From positions 1 through 64,000 of the forward strand of contig NZ_WWNE01000009.1 of the NCBI RefSeq assembly GCF_009909615.1: a DNA stretch of 64,000 nucleotides, written 5' to 3'. The position numbers were made by a program, and so were the translations under genes. Shown here piece by piece: positions 18,862 through 27,155 of the stretch (position 1 is its first letter; each line of letters opens with the position of its first letter). The notes under the pieces are model-generated. The model was not told the origin of the DNA and made no database searches. It saw only the letters and a program-made list of their open reading frames with translations. Source of the DNA: Acidiluteibacter ferrifornacis (GTDB lineage Bacteria; Bacteroidota; Bacteroidia; Flavobacteriales_E; Vicingaceae).

Positions 18862-20391
18862 CTATTGTTTTATGAACACATTAGCTCGATACGTTTGTTG
18901 TTGACTGCCCAACTGCAGAATGTAGCTTCCTTGTTTTAGAGCTGCTACATTAATCGATTTCTCATTGGTAAGAATACCTTCTTGCATCAGTTGACCTGAA
19001 ATAGAAACTACTCGATAAGAATCACCGTTTTCTGCTCCATCTACTTTTAATAAATCCATTGTAGGATTTGGAAATACTCGAACAGAAGTGATTTGGGGAT
19101 TATTCTCTTTAATTCCAATTAAAAACGAATTTGGAATCTTAGTGACCACTGTAAAAATGCTGTCATCAGTCCATGCGTTGGAATATTGGCTTAATGCAAA
19201 GACGTCATCATTATTGTTTACTACGACGCTGTAACCAATATGATTTTTATTACCATAAAGAATTATACTATCCCGACTTAGAGTTGTTTGCTTACATAAA
19301 AATAAACCTCTGAAATCTTGTGCGTATCTGGAAACTAGGTCAAAACTAGAAGAACCAATGTAGTAATGAGCATTGCCTTTTAAAAAATTATTAGTAATTA
19401 TCTCATTAATAGTATCATTACCATACTCGCTAGTTGACAATATCGTGCCATTATAATCGAGCCTAATTGAAAACCCACCTCGATCTAATTGAAAATTAAA
19501 ATCTTTCAAAAAAGGAGTTTGAAACAACTCTCCACTAATTTCATAATACAATGGAAAGAAAGTATATCTATTATTATTATGACCAGACCATTGGTTTTGG
19601 TTCGTTAATGAAATAGTTTGAGCTTGTGTTAAGCTATTTACTTTTTGGACTTGAAAATTAAATCGATTAATAAAAATAAGATTAAGAAGTGTTTCATTTC
19701 CCATTAACAATAATGAATCATTTAAAGGAGAAATAGCGAGTGGTCCTTTACTTGAGGCAAAATTTGGAAAGATAGCGTTATCAGCAAATGATCCGTTACC
19801 GACATAGCTCCCATTCACATTAACCGCTTCGAGAAAAACGGTATCATTCGCTAAGTTTAAACAGCGCAAATAAATAGTGCTATCATAAATTAGTGGATAA
19901 TGTAACAATACTCGATTTTTTAGAGAGAAACTACTTACAATGCCATTTCTCAATCCTAATTGATTAATCGAATACACTTCTATGTGCAAACTTTTATCAA
20001 TTTGTGAAGCGACTGCTTTAAAATTATAAAAATTGTTATTTTTTTCATCAACAGTATTGAACACAACTGGTAAATAGCTAAATGTGCTAGGAGAATCTGT
20101 CAACAATGGAACATCTACCTGATAATTATAAACAGTATCTACATACCTTGTTGTTAAGTTATTAGAATTTATAAAAACGCGAACAAGGTATTGCAAGCGA
20201 TGACCAGATTGTTTAGTTCTATGATTAAAATAAACAGTTGAGTCATTCAATTCAAACAAGCGCTCAGGAATCAACCATGTTGAATCCTGAGCATTAAAAC
20301 CACTTGAAAATATTCTAGTTTGTATGTTTGTTTGTGATTTTAAACTTAAAAAGCAAAAACACATATTTAGAATAAATAAAAACTCTTTCAT
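18862..20391 (-). CDS. Secreted protein with T9SS type A sorting domain
   Basis: A 509-residue protein with a signal peptide (hydrophobic residues 4-15) and a large beta-rich central region I cannot assign. The last ~75 residues are a T9SS type A sorting domain: VRVFPNPTMDLLKVDG, then a segment like YRVVSISGQLMQEG, ending LKQGSYILQLGSQ and VFIKQ. It should be exported through the T9SS and released or anchored at the cell surface. It is 12 nt downstream of a lipoprotein gene whose reading frame is broken by a (CT)8 repeat; the two probably form one transcript. Confidence 0.87.
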   Translation of the reverse strand: MKEFLFILNMCFCFLSLKSQTNIQTRIFSSGFNAQDSTWLIPERLFELNDSTVYFNHRTKQSGHRLQYLVRVFINSNNLTTRYVDTVYNYQVDVPLLTDSPSTFSYLPVVFNTVDEKNNNFYNFKAVASQIDKSLHIEVYSINQLGLRNGIVSSFSLKNRVLLHYPLIYDSTIYLRCLNLANDTVFLEAVNVNGSYVGNGSFADNAIFPNFASSKGPLAISPLNDSLLLMGNETLLNLIFINRFNFQVQKVNSLTQAQTISLTNQNQWSGHNNNRYTFFPLYYEISGELFQTPFLKDFNFQLDRGGFSIRLDYNGTILSTSEYGNDTINEIITNNFLKGNAHYYIGSSSFDLVSRYAQDFRGLFLCKQTTLSRDSIILYGNKNHIGYSVVVNNNDDVFALSQYSNAWTDDSIFTVVTKIPNSFLIGIKENNPQITSVRVFPNPTMDLLKVDGAENGDSYRVVSISGQLMQEGILTNEKSINVAALKQGSYILQLGSQQQTYRANVFIKQ

Positions 20392-20403
20392 TCCCTAGTT
20401 TTT

Positions 20404-21471
20404 TTATTGATCGCAGTATGCTTTCCCAAAAAAGTACCATCCTGGATGGTGAAAATTTCTCCCATTTGCATTTGCAAAGTTGTTTCCAGAACTATATGCA
20501 AATAATTGTGCGTATAGAAACTCCATATCTTGAAAGCCTGTTTGAGCAGTAAAATAACTCTTCACAGCAGGTAAATTTTGAGTTGATTTATTATACCAAT
20601 TCATCCATTGTGCTTCGTTATCATATGTATCAGAATTATTCCCAATACAAGAATTGGTGTAACTTTGCCAATAGTAATTACCAATTTGGAATCCATTCCC
20701 GAAAATAGTTGTATTTTGATTAATATCTTCTAATTTCCAGGTTCCTTTTAATATTAAAGCTTTAGTCTCATTTGCATTACATACCAAATTAGCTGTTGTA
20801 GACAACCCATTTAAATAACTTGAAATAAAGTTCATTGCATCAACTCCCTGAGTATTTGAAGCGCCACACCAACCTGCTTTATTTGAACCATGAACTTCCC
20901 CTCCAGGAGTGTATGTGAAGTTCATTGAAGAGGAAGCTGCTGTACCAACACCTAACATTACATTAATTGTTGCTGAATTAGAACTCACATTTGTTAATGA
21001 TAAATCAGCCAGAATAAGGTACTGATTCGAATCAACATTAATTTCAGTATCTATATTATCCAGAATTTCAGAATAAAAAGAATTATAGTCTGAAGTTTCT
21101 ATGAAGTATTTGCCGTCTTCTTCAAAAATTGGAACTTCAAAAGTTGAAAAATAGCTATCTATTTCATCATTTGGATCAAGAATATGAGCATGAATTGCAT
21201 TTATTGTCCCTTCATAAAAAAAGAAAATATCACCTAAAGGAATAGCCTCTCCAGATTTGTCCGTATTAAGCTGCTTATTCTCTACAAGTTGATTTTTTAT
21301 CGGATTTATGACATTAAAAAAATCCTTATCAGTCATTTCTGAATACTTTGCATATGTTTCATTAACAATCCTACTTGCAAGTAATTCATTATTAAATCCA
21401 TTTGAATAATTCCCAGGCATAACGGGATCTGATTCAATTGCCTCCTTTTCGCAAGCCATTAGCCCAATCAT
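20404..21471 (-). CDS. Probable surface lipoprotein of unknown function, signal peptide out of frame at a (CT)8 repeat
   Basis: The intact frame encodes 355 residues beginning MIGLMACEKE, with Cys7 in a lipobox (LMAC) but no proper n-region. An ATG at 21538 starts MKNLKNLSLSL and then meets TAG at 21505-21503, because a CT repeat has eight copies. With nine copies the frame would run without a break into a perfect 30-residue lipoprotein signal peptide. I therefore think the real gene starts at 21538 and is either switched off or misread here. The mature part is acidic, rich in Asn and Ser, and matches no family I recognise. A -7 element (TATGTTTG) precedes the 21538 start. Confidence 0.72.
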   Translation of the reverse strand: MIGLMACEKEAIESDPVMPGNYSNGFNNELLASRIVNETYAKYSEMTDKDFFNVINPIKNQLVENKQLNTDKSGEAIPLGDIFFFYEGTINAIHAHILDPNDEIDSYFSTFEVPIFEEDGKYFIETSDYNSFYSEILDNIDTEINVDSNQYLILADLSLTNVSSNSATINVMLGVGTAASSSMNFTYTPGGEVHGSNKAGWCGASNTQGVDAMNFISSYLNGLSTTANLVCNANETKALILKGTWKLEDINQNTTIFGNGFQIGNYYWQSYTNSCIGNNSDTYDNEAQWMNWYNKSTQNLPAVKSYFTAQTGFQDMEFLYAQLFAYSSGNNFANANGRNFHHPGWYFFGKAYCDQ

Positions 21472-21504
21472 TGCAGCTGCAATTAAGTAAAAGCTAGCTT
21501 TTCT

Positions 21505-21520
21505 AGAGAGAGAGAGAGAG
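21505..21520 (-). repeat. (CT)8 dinucleotide repeat in a signal-peptide coding region
   Basis: Eight tandem CT units (AG on the plus strand). The distance from the ATG at 21538 to the intact frame at 21471 is 67 nt, which leaves a remainder of one. One extra CT (or two fewer) restores the frame. This is the usual layout of a slipped-strand phase-variation tract, although an assembly error would look the same. Confidence 0.85.
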
Positions 21521-21566
21521 ATTCTTTAAGTTTTTCATTTGTTTAAGTATTAAATTAGTAATTCCA

Positions 21567-21594
21567 CAAACATAAATAAAAAATCAATACACAA
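21567..21594 (-). promoter_or_regulatory. Promoter of the lipoprotein / T9SS cargo pair
   Basis: On the minus strand: TTG at 21594-21592, a 17-nt spacer, TATGTTTG at 21574-21567. It lies 28 nt before the ATG at 21538, which supports that upstream start rather than the internal Met at 21471. Confidence 0.55.
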
Positions 21595-21741
21595 AACGCT
21601 TTTTATCAATGCCTTACAAAGGTAAAAATTCTCGAACTTTTAAAAATGTGTGAAATACTAATATCCATAAGGCATTCAGGGGTTCTTCATTACAACCTAA
21701 CAATCAAAAATTTAACATTTTGATTATCAATTTCTGAGAAT

Positions 21742-21770
21742 AAAAAAAGGCTGCATCAAATGAAGCAGCC
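21742..21770 (-). terminator. Terminator after the toxin-antitoxin pair
   Basis: Hairpin with GGCTGC/GCAGCC stem (21749-21770) followed, on the minus strand, by seven T. The outer half is a 21-nt copy (21739-21759) of a segment at 22502-22522. Confidence 0.8.
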
Positions 21771-21777
21771 GTAATAA

Positions 21778-22107
21778 TTATAACCCAACAATTTTTAGGA
21801 GTTGATCCAATTTCCTATCAGAAATAGTGGCCTTATCGCTTTTATCGAAAATGGAGAGCAAGAAAATTGAATCATTCTCATTTTTAACGCAAATGATTAT
21901 GCGGCTGCCTCCACTCTTCCCTTTCCCTTTAGATGAAATGGCCATTCGAACTTCAAAACAATCCTTACCGAGAGCTTGTCCCTGTATTGGCTCTTATTTT
22001 AATTCAATAACTAATTTCTTAAAATCATTCTTCAAAGATGGGTACTTCTTAGAAAGCTTTTTTAATTCTTTTGTAAAAAAATCAGTGGTATAAATATTAT
22101 AGCTCAT
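21778..22107 (-). pseudogene. RelE/ParE-family toxin interrupted by one in-frame stop codon
   Basis: Read from the ATG at 22107, the frame gives MSYNIYTTDFFTKELKKLSK and on to LVIELK, then TAA at 21996-21994 (codon 38), then continues in the same frame for 71 residues (EPIQGQALGKDCFEVRMA, KGKGKSGGSRIII and so on) to TAA at 21778. The joined product, about 109 residues, has the shape of a RelE/ParE mRNA interferase or gyrase-type toxin. A single base change could create this stop. The start overlaps the antitoxin by 11 nt, the normal coupling in such pairs. Stop read-through or a sequencing error remains possible. Confidence 0.8.
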
Positions 22108-22315
22108 CTATCAATTGGTCGGCTGTTTTCAAAACGACTTCCCCTTTTAAGTGCTGATCAACTTGTTTTATTGATTTCTTTGTCCCTTCAATAAACTCTT
22201 GTTCATTTTTAGATAACGTATGCTCTTCTTTAATTTTCACAAATGGTAAGCTTTTAACCAACTCCAAAAAAAACTGATACTTATTATCGGGTACATTTAA
22301 AACTATTTGCTTCAT
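22097..22315 (-). CDS. Antitoxin of a type II toxin-antitoxin pair
   Basis: A 72-residue protein beginning MKQIVLNVPDNKYQFFLELV and continuing with a charged helical tail (LSKNEQEFIEGTKKSIKQVDQHLKG). The N-terminal beta strand followed by helix resembles small Bacteroidota antitoxins found directly upstream of RelE/ParE toxins. It is intact, whereas its toxin is broken. It is expected to bind the toxin through the C-terminal tail and repress its own promoter. I assign it by position and shape, not by a firm domain match. Confidence 0.75.
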   Translation of the reverse strand: MKQIVLNVPDNKYQFFLELVKSLPFVKIKEEHTLSKNEQEFIEGTKKSIKQVDQHLKGEVVLKTADQLIDEL

Positions 22316-22504
22316 AATTGGATTGTTTTGTGGAAAACCCAGTTTTTACTTTCAGAATATAAAGTTACTGAATATTAAAATATCTCGTAATTCCAATTGC
22401 GATATAGAATCCTCCATACCGATGGACATGGTCCTTATTAGGCAGACAGGTTGTAACATACGTCATTTTACTTCACTTCGGCTGCGCTATTAGATTAGCA
22501 AAAT

Positions 22505-22534
22505 AAAAAAAGGCTGCATCAACTAATGCAGCCT
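22505..22534 (-). terminator. Terminator after the phosphoglucomutase gene
   Basis: A 9-bp stem (AGGCTGCAT / ATGCAGCCT, 22511-22534) with a 6-nt loop and a T7 run on the minus strand. It starts 23 nt beyond the pgm stop codon. Confidence 0.88.
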
Positions 22535-22556
22535 TTCATATTTATATAGTTCTCTA

Positions 22557-23966
22557 CTATTTCTTAAACGCTTCATGCGTTGCTTTCAAAATAGCGAAAG
22601 CTCCTTCAGTTGTTTTCGATTCGGCATAGGTTCTCAATACCGGTTCTGTACCTGAAGGACGTATCATTACCCATTCGTCATTCGCGAAGTAAAATTTAAA
22701 CCCATCAACATCTTCTACTTTTTCTACTTTGTATTCACCAAAGCTTTTGTATTTTCCATCGATGCAGTTTTGCATGATTCTTAATTTGTCGCTTTCCTCT
22801 AGATGCAAATCAATTCGTTCAAATTTGAAAGCACCCACGATTTTATAAACTTCGTCAATTAAATCATCTAATGATTTACCTGATTTTACCATGTATTCCC
22901 AAATCACCAATCCCATCCAAATACCATCTCTCTCAGGAATGTGTCCTTTTATAGCAATACCACCCGACTCTTCTCCACCAACTAATACATCTTCATTCAC
23001 CATATGACCTGCAATGTATTTAAAACCGATTTTAGTCACTTGGTATTCTAAACCTAGAGCATCACATAACTTTTTTACTTTTGGAGAAACCGAAAACGCA
23101 TTGACCACTTTACCTGTCATTTTCTTTTCTTTTGCCAAGTAATACGTTAGCAACAAAATGATGTGATGAGAATCAATAAACTCTCCTCTTGAATTGTATA
23201 ATCCAATTCTATCTGCATCTCCATCTACTGCTAAACCACAATCTAAGTCCCCCTCAGATAGCTTCAGTAATTCCGAGAACTCCGTTAAGTTTCTGTGAAT
23301 TGGCTCTGGTGCTTGGCCTTCAAATCCTGGATTATGTTCACAATGTAAGAAGGTAATGTCTGGCAATAATCGTCGCATTACATCTTGACCTGCCCCAAAC
23401 ATCGCATCAAAAGCAAAGTGCATATCCGAATTACGGATTGCCTCCATGTCGAAGTTTGCTTCTACATGCTCCACATACATGGTTTCCAAATCAATATACT
23501 CCACTTTCCCCTTCTTCTCCAATTCGTCCCAGCGAATGGCATCTAAGTCGATTGTATTTTCATCAGGAATTAAATCTTCTACTTCCTGAACTTGAGCGGG
23601 CAACAATGGTCCACCAAAATGGCCCTTTAATTTAAATCCATTGTAGGAAGGTGGGTTATGAGATGCAGTTATAACAATTCCTAAACTAGATTGGGTTTTC
23701 AAGGTTCCTAAAGAAACCATTGGAGTGGAAACAAATCCTTTAGCAATATAAACCTTTACACCAGAGTCGGCTAACACTTTTGCTGCTGTTTCTGCGAACA
23801 TCTCCCCTGCATATCTACAGTCGTGACCTATTACTACAGAAGGATTTTCAAAATTTAATTTCAACCAATTGGCTGTACCTATGCTCACTCGAGCTACATT
23901 TTCTACAGTATAATCTTTAGCAATAATTGCTCTCCAACCATCTGTCCCAAACTTAATTTTTGTCAT
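22557..23966 (-). CDS. Phosphoglucomutase/phosphomannomutase family protein
   Basis: A 469-residue alpha-D-phosphohexomutase. The active-site serine is Ser102 in TASHNPPSYNG, the metal loop is DGDADR (248-253), the sugar-binding loop is GGEESGG, and the phosphate-binding loop near the C-terminus is RPSGTEP. It interconverts hexose 1- and 6-phosphates in the cytosol. Glucose, mannose or glucosamine preference is not decidable by eye; the family member found in most Bacteroidota is annotated as phosphoglucomutase. A -7 element lies 49-56 nt upstream. Confidence 0.92.
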   Translation of the reverse strand: MTKIKFGTDGWRAIIAKDYTVENVARVSIGTANWLKLNFENPSVVIGHDCRYAGEMFAETAAKVLADSGVKVYIAKGFVSTPMVSLGTLKTQSSLGIVITASHNPPSYNGFKLKGHFGGPLLPAQVQEVEDLIPDENTIDLDAIRWDELEKKGKVEYIDLETMYVEHVEANFDMEAIRNSDMHFAFDAMFGAGQDVMRRLLPDITFLHCEHNPGFEGQAPEPIHRNLTEFSELLKLSEGDLDCGLAVDGDADRIGLYNSRGEFIDSHHIILLLTYYLAKEKKMTGKVVNAFSVSPKVKKLCDALGLEYQVTKIGFKYIAGHMVNEDVLVGGEESGGIAIKGHIPERDGIWMGLVIWEYMVKSGKSLDDLIDEVYKIVGAFKFERIDLHLEESDKLRIMQNCIDGKYKSFGEYKVEKVEDVDGFKFYFANDEWVMIRPSGTEPVLRTYAESKTTEGAFAILKATHEAFKK

Positions 23967-24014
23967 AATAATATATCTAAATATCTAATTTTCATCTATT
24001 TTCTCAAACGGCGA

Positions 24015-24022
24015 CAAATATA
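24015..24022 (-). promoter_or_regulatory. -7 element of the phosphoglucomutase gene
   Basis: TATATTTG on the minus strand, 48 nt before the pgm ATG and just after the mltG stop. No clear -33 TTG is seen. Confidence 0.5.
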
Positions 24023-24027
24023 CAAAA

Positions 24028-25080
24028 TTATCGATTTATCCGTCTACGGCTAAGCTCTCTCTGGTATTCTCGTGCATACACATTATGTTGACTCAGATTG
24101 GTTGCAAAATTGTGATAGGCTGAGAAGTCTGCTTTCGCGCACATGTATAAGTATTTATGCTTTTCCGCATTGAGTACTGCATCAATTGAAGAAATCTCTG
24201 GAACGTTAATAGGTCCAGGCGGAAGACCAGCATACTTATAAGTATTGTATTTAGAATCTATCTCCATGTCCTTATTCAACACTCTTTTAATAGTAAAATC
24301 TCCGATGGCAAAAATCAAAGTGGGATCCGATTGCAACCGCATCCCTAATCTTAATCGGTTTAAATATAATCCTGCAATTTTTGGTCGCTCGTCAGGACGC
24401 ATCAATTGCTCTGCTTGAACAATAGAAGCTAAAGTTGATACTTCTGACTGCTTCATTCCCAATGCTCCTGCTTTAGCAACTCGACTTTCATTCCAAAAGT
24501 TCTTGTATTCCTTTGCCATTCTTTTTATAAATCCTTCCGCAGTAGTATTCCAATAAAATTCATAGGAATTAGGTATAAACATGCTAATAAAGGTTTGGCT
24601 ATTGAACCCATAACTTCTAGCTACTTCGTCATTTTTCAATAAGGCTAAAATCTCCTCTTCAGTAGCCTCTATATATGTGCTTACTTTAGCTGCTAGCTCT
24701 TTTTTTGTCCTCACATTATTAAATGTCAACTGAATAGGCTCTTGGATTCCCGAACGCAATAAGTCAACCAATGCGTTATTGCTCATTTTTTTTTCAATCT
24801 TGTATCGGCCTGGATACACATGATTATGGTAATTCTTTTTTTGGGCTACCCATCCAAAACTGGCGGTATCCTTTATAATTTCTTTTTCGGCAAGGGCCCT
24901 TTTGACATCTTGTAAATTGGCTCCAGTTTTAATATATAAGTAAGTTGTTTCATTGATTTTTACATTAGGCATATACACTTTCTCGTAAACAATCATACCA
25001 ATAACCAGACCTATCACAGTAAAAATCGCAAAAGCAATCAGTATCGCTTTCTTCGTTGCGCTTCCTTTTTTTTTCTTCAT
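24028..25080 (-). CDS. mltG: Endolytic transglycosylase MltG (YceG family)
   Basis: A 350-residue inner-membrane protein with a basic N-terminus, one transmembrane helix (about 12-32) and a periplasmic YceG domain. The active-site region is SIVQAEQLMRPDERPKIAG followed by YLNRLRLGMRLQSDPT, close to the Escherichia coli MltG segment with the catalytic Glu. YKYAGLPPGPIN and a C-terminal FSAYHNFATNLSQHN are also family marks. It cuts nascent glycan strands and so helps set strand length. Its ATG overlaps the acetyltransferase stop by 4 nt. Confidence 0.93.
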   Translation of the reverse strand: MKKKKGSATKKAILIAFAIFTVIGLVIGMIVYEKVYMPNVKINETTYLYIKTGANLQDVKRALAEKEIIKDTASFGWVAQKKNYHNHVYPGRYKIEKKMSNNALVDLLRSGIQEPIQLTFNNVRTKKELAAKVSTYIEATEEEILALLKNDEVARSYGFNSQTFISMFIPNSYEFYWNTTAEGFIKRMAKEYKNFWNESRVAKAGALGMKQSEVSTLASIVQAEQLMRPDERPKIAGLYLNRLRLGMRLQSDPTLIFAIGDFTIKRVLNKDMEIDSKYNTYKYAGLPPGPINVPEISSIDAVLNAEKHKYLYMCAKADFSAYHNFATNLSQHNVYAREYQRELSRRRINR

Positions 25081-25592
25081 AGTTTCTTTTGATACATAGC
25101 TTCATCCGTCCATTTACCATGGATAAACTGCCAATCCTTCTTCACTCCTATTAATTCAAAACCTGACTGCTCAAACAATTTAAGGCTCGCTTTATTATCT
25201 ATCATAATATTGCAAAACAACTGATGTAGATTCAACGTATTTTTTGCATAAGAAGCCAATGCAGCCAAAGCACTCGTGCCATACCCTTTACCTTTATCAT
25301 TTTCATCAGCTATCAATATTCCAACTCCAGCTCTTCTGCTCAATGCATCGTATTCAAATAAATCAACACAACCAACACAACGGTTCGAATCTTCTAATGA
25401 AATCATCAATCGCAACTGCTTATTGGTAAAAATATCTTGAGGTGATGCAATAAACTGGGACAACATATACTTAGAAAATGGAGCAAGAGTACCACTTACA
25501 GGCCAATTGTCAGGATTATTCTCCCAACTGAATAGCAACTCCAAATCTTGGGGCTCCATAGCTCTTAAAATAACTTTGGGATGTTCTTGCAT
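25077..25592 (-). CDS. GNAT family N-acetyltransferase (RimJ/RimL-like)
   Basis: A 171-residue GNAT protein. The acetyl-CoA binding stretch is GVGILIADENDKGKGYGTSA (near residues 90-109), then NIMIDNKASLKLFEQSGF, the usual RimJ/RimL pattern. The substrate is unknown; relatives acetylate protein N-termini or small amines. It is the first gene of a two-gene unit with mltG (4-nt overlap). A -7 element ends 4 nt before its ATG. Confidence 0.87.
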   Translation of the reverse strand: MQEHPKVILRAMEPQDLELLFSWENNPDNWPVSGTLAPFSKYMLSQFIASPQDIFTNKQLRLMISLEDSNRCVGCVDLFEYDALSRRAGVGILIADENDKGKGYGTSALAALASYAKNTLNLHQLFCNIMIDNKASLKLFEQSGFELIGVKKDWQFIHGKWTDEAMYQKKL

Positions 25593-25596
25593 GCTG

Positions 25597-25604
25597 CAAA
25601 AGTA
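25597..25604 (-). promoter_or_regulatory. -7 element of the acetyltransferase-mltG unit
   Basis: TACTTTTG on the minus strand, 4 nt before the ATG. This predicts a leaderless transcript. No good -33 TTG is present. The rest of 25605-25847 holds nothing I recognise. Confidence 0.5.
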
Positions 25605-25847
25605 TTAAAATACAATCACCGTCTATTTATTTTGTAACCATTAATACTGATTGCACTATCAAATATCGTATACTTTTCTTCATTTACTTAAAGCCTTTAT
25701 TGAGCATGATTGTATTGATCAATGTGTATTTCTGTACAGAGAATAAACGTTCCTATTCTCATTAGTTAGTAGCTCGGCATTTACCAATTATACTTATCTA
25801 ATCAAAATGTTTTAGAGTTTAGACAGAGTTTAAAAGGTTAATTGGTA

Positions 25848-25855
25848 TAACTTTG
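25848..25855 (+). promoter_or_regulatory. -7 element of trmD
   Basis: TAACTTTG, 24 nt before the ATG at 25880. It overlaps a longer in-frame start at 25853, which argues against that start. Confidence 0.55.
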
Positions 25856-25879
25856 TTCACTTCAATTAATGAAAGCAAA

Positions 25880-26569
25880 ATGAGAATTGACATCATCACC
25901 GTTTTACCTGAGTTAGTAGAAAGCCCATTTTCTGCATCCATATTGAAGCGAGCACAAGAAAAAGGGTTAGTAGAGATTCACTTACATAACTTAAGAGACT
26001 ACTCTGAGAAAAAATTCAAGCAAGTTGATGATTATGCATATGGTGGCGGAGCAGGAATGGTGATGTCTATTGTTCCATTCTCAAAATGCATCGAGCAGCT
26101 GAAATCGGAAAGGAGTTATGATGAAATTATATTTATGACCCCTGATGGTGTTCGATTAAACCAACAAATTGCCAACAATCTTTCTTTAAAAGGAAACATA
26201 ATGATATTGGCCGGTCACTATAAGGGAATCGACCAACGAATTAGAGATCATTACGTTACTTTAGAAATTTCAATTGGCGATTATGTACTTTCTGGTGGTG
26301 AGTTACCCGCTGCAGTATTGTCAGACGCTATTATTCGATTATTACCCGGAGTTTTGAACGACGAAACCTCAGCTTTGAGCGATTCATTCCAAGATAATTT
26401 GTTGGCTCCTCCAGTTTATACACGTCCTGCAGACTTTAAAGGTTTAAAAGTTCCTGAAATTTTACGCTCAGGAGATGATAAAAAGATAGAAGAATGGCGC
26501 CATGAGCAAGCCATGGAGCGAACTTTGGCGCGCCGACCAGATTTATTAAAAAATAATTCATCAGAGTAG
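25880..26569 (+). CDS. trmD: tRNA (guanine-N1)-methyltransferase
   Basis: SPOUT-class methyltransferase that makes m1G37 in tRNAs reading CNN, Pro and some other codons and so prevents frameshifting. 229 residues from [12 protein letters not shown]. The knot is visible: [42 protein letters not shown] and the RPDLL tail. A start at 25853 would add nine residues but lies inside the promoter, so I chose 25880. rplS follows after 66 nt, a common pairing. Confidence 0.96.
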   Translation: MRIDIITVLPELVESPFSASILKRAQEKGLVEIHLHNLRDYSEKKFKQVDDYAYGGGAGMVMSIVPFSKCIEQLKSERSYDEIIFMTPDGVRLNQQIANNLSLKGNIMILAGHYKGIDQRIRDHYVTLEISIGDYVLSGGELPAAVLSDAIIRLLPGVLNDETSALSDSFQDNLLAPPVYTRPADFKGLKVPEILRSGDDKKIEEWRHEQAMERTLARRPDLLKNNSSE

Positions 26570-26600
26570 TTTGCAGATTTAATTTTAATAGCTACTTTTG
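26570..26600 (+). promoter_or_regulatory. Promoter of rplS
   Basis: TTTG at 26570-26573, a 19-nt spacer and TACTTTTG at 26593-26600: one of the best consensus promoters in the window. The leader to the ATG is about 30 nt. Confidence 0.8.
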
Positions 26601-26635
26601 CAGACCAATTTTATTAGAGGTAAAGTTTACAAGAT

Positions 26636-26992
26636 ATGAACGCAATACAATTTGTTGAAAACGATTTAAGCAGCAACAACAACATTCCTGATTTTAAAGC
26701 AGGTGATACAATTGCTGTAGACTATAAGATTAAAGAAGGAAACAAAGAAAGAATTCAAACTTTCCAAGGAGTAGTTCTTCAAAGAAGAAGCAGCGGTAAC
26801 ACTGAGACTTTTACAGTTAGAAAAATGTCAGGAAGTGTTGGCGTAGAAAGAATTTTTGCTTGTAACTCTCCTTTTATTGAAGGAATAAAGGTTACTAAGA
26901 AGGGTCATGTTAGAAGAGCACGTATTTTCTATTTGAGAGACTTAACAGGAAAATCTGCAAGAATCAAAGAAAAGATTGTTGTAAAAAAATAA
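26636..26992 (+). CDS. rplS: 50S ribosomal protein L19
   Basis: A 118-residue L19 protein at the 30S-50S interface. Family segments are [44 protein letters not shown] and the basic tail [21 protein letters not shown]. It has its own strong promoter and a terminator directly after it, so it can be expressed independently of trmD. Confidence 0.97.
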   Translation: MNAIQFVENDLSSNNNIPDFKAGDTIAVDYKIKEGNKERIQTFQGVVLQRRSSGNTETFTVRKMSGSVGVERIFACNSPFIEGIKVTKKGHVRRARIFYLRDLTGKSARIKEKIVVKK

Positions 26993-27012
26993 TAAGATCA
27001 AATTGCTTGATT

Positions 27013-27047
27013 AAAAAAACCTTCGCTCTTCGCGAAGGTTTTTTTTT
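27013..27047 (+). terminator. Terminator after rplS
   Basis: A stem with core ACCTTCGC / GCGAAGGT, a 5-nt loop TCTTC, and flanking A7 and T8 runs. It is 21 nt past the rplS stop. Confidence 0.93.
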
Positions 27048-27128
27048 GGAATATACTGAACTCTCTTACCGTTCATCTGTTCTTCAAGCAGTTCATAAAA
27101 ATTAATGTTTCATTTACAAGTGAAGCAT

Positions 27129-27136
27129 TACATTTG
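27129..27136 (+). promoter_or_regulatory. -7 element of the TonB receptor gene
   Basis: TACATTTG, 19 nt before the ATG at 27156 and inside an upstream in-frame extension that would otherwise begin at 27105. Confidence 0.55.
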
Positions 27137-27155
27137 CGCTTTTAAAAATAATCCC

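Noticed and set aside
21827-22093. An 88-codon plus-strand open frame
   Set aside because: It is the antisense of the interrupted toxin gene on the minus strand; its protein has no sensible features.
22316-22504. Insertion sequence remnant in the gap before the phosphoglucomutase gene
   Set aside because: No transposase frame and no terminal inverted repeats beyond the shared 21-nt terminator copy.
25605-25847. tRNA or riboswitch in the gap before trmD
   Set aside because: No cloverleaf, no GTTCGANNC T-loop and no conserved riboswitch core seen.
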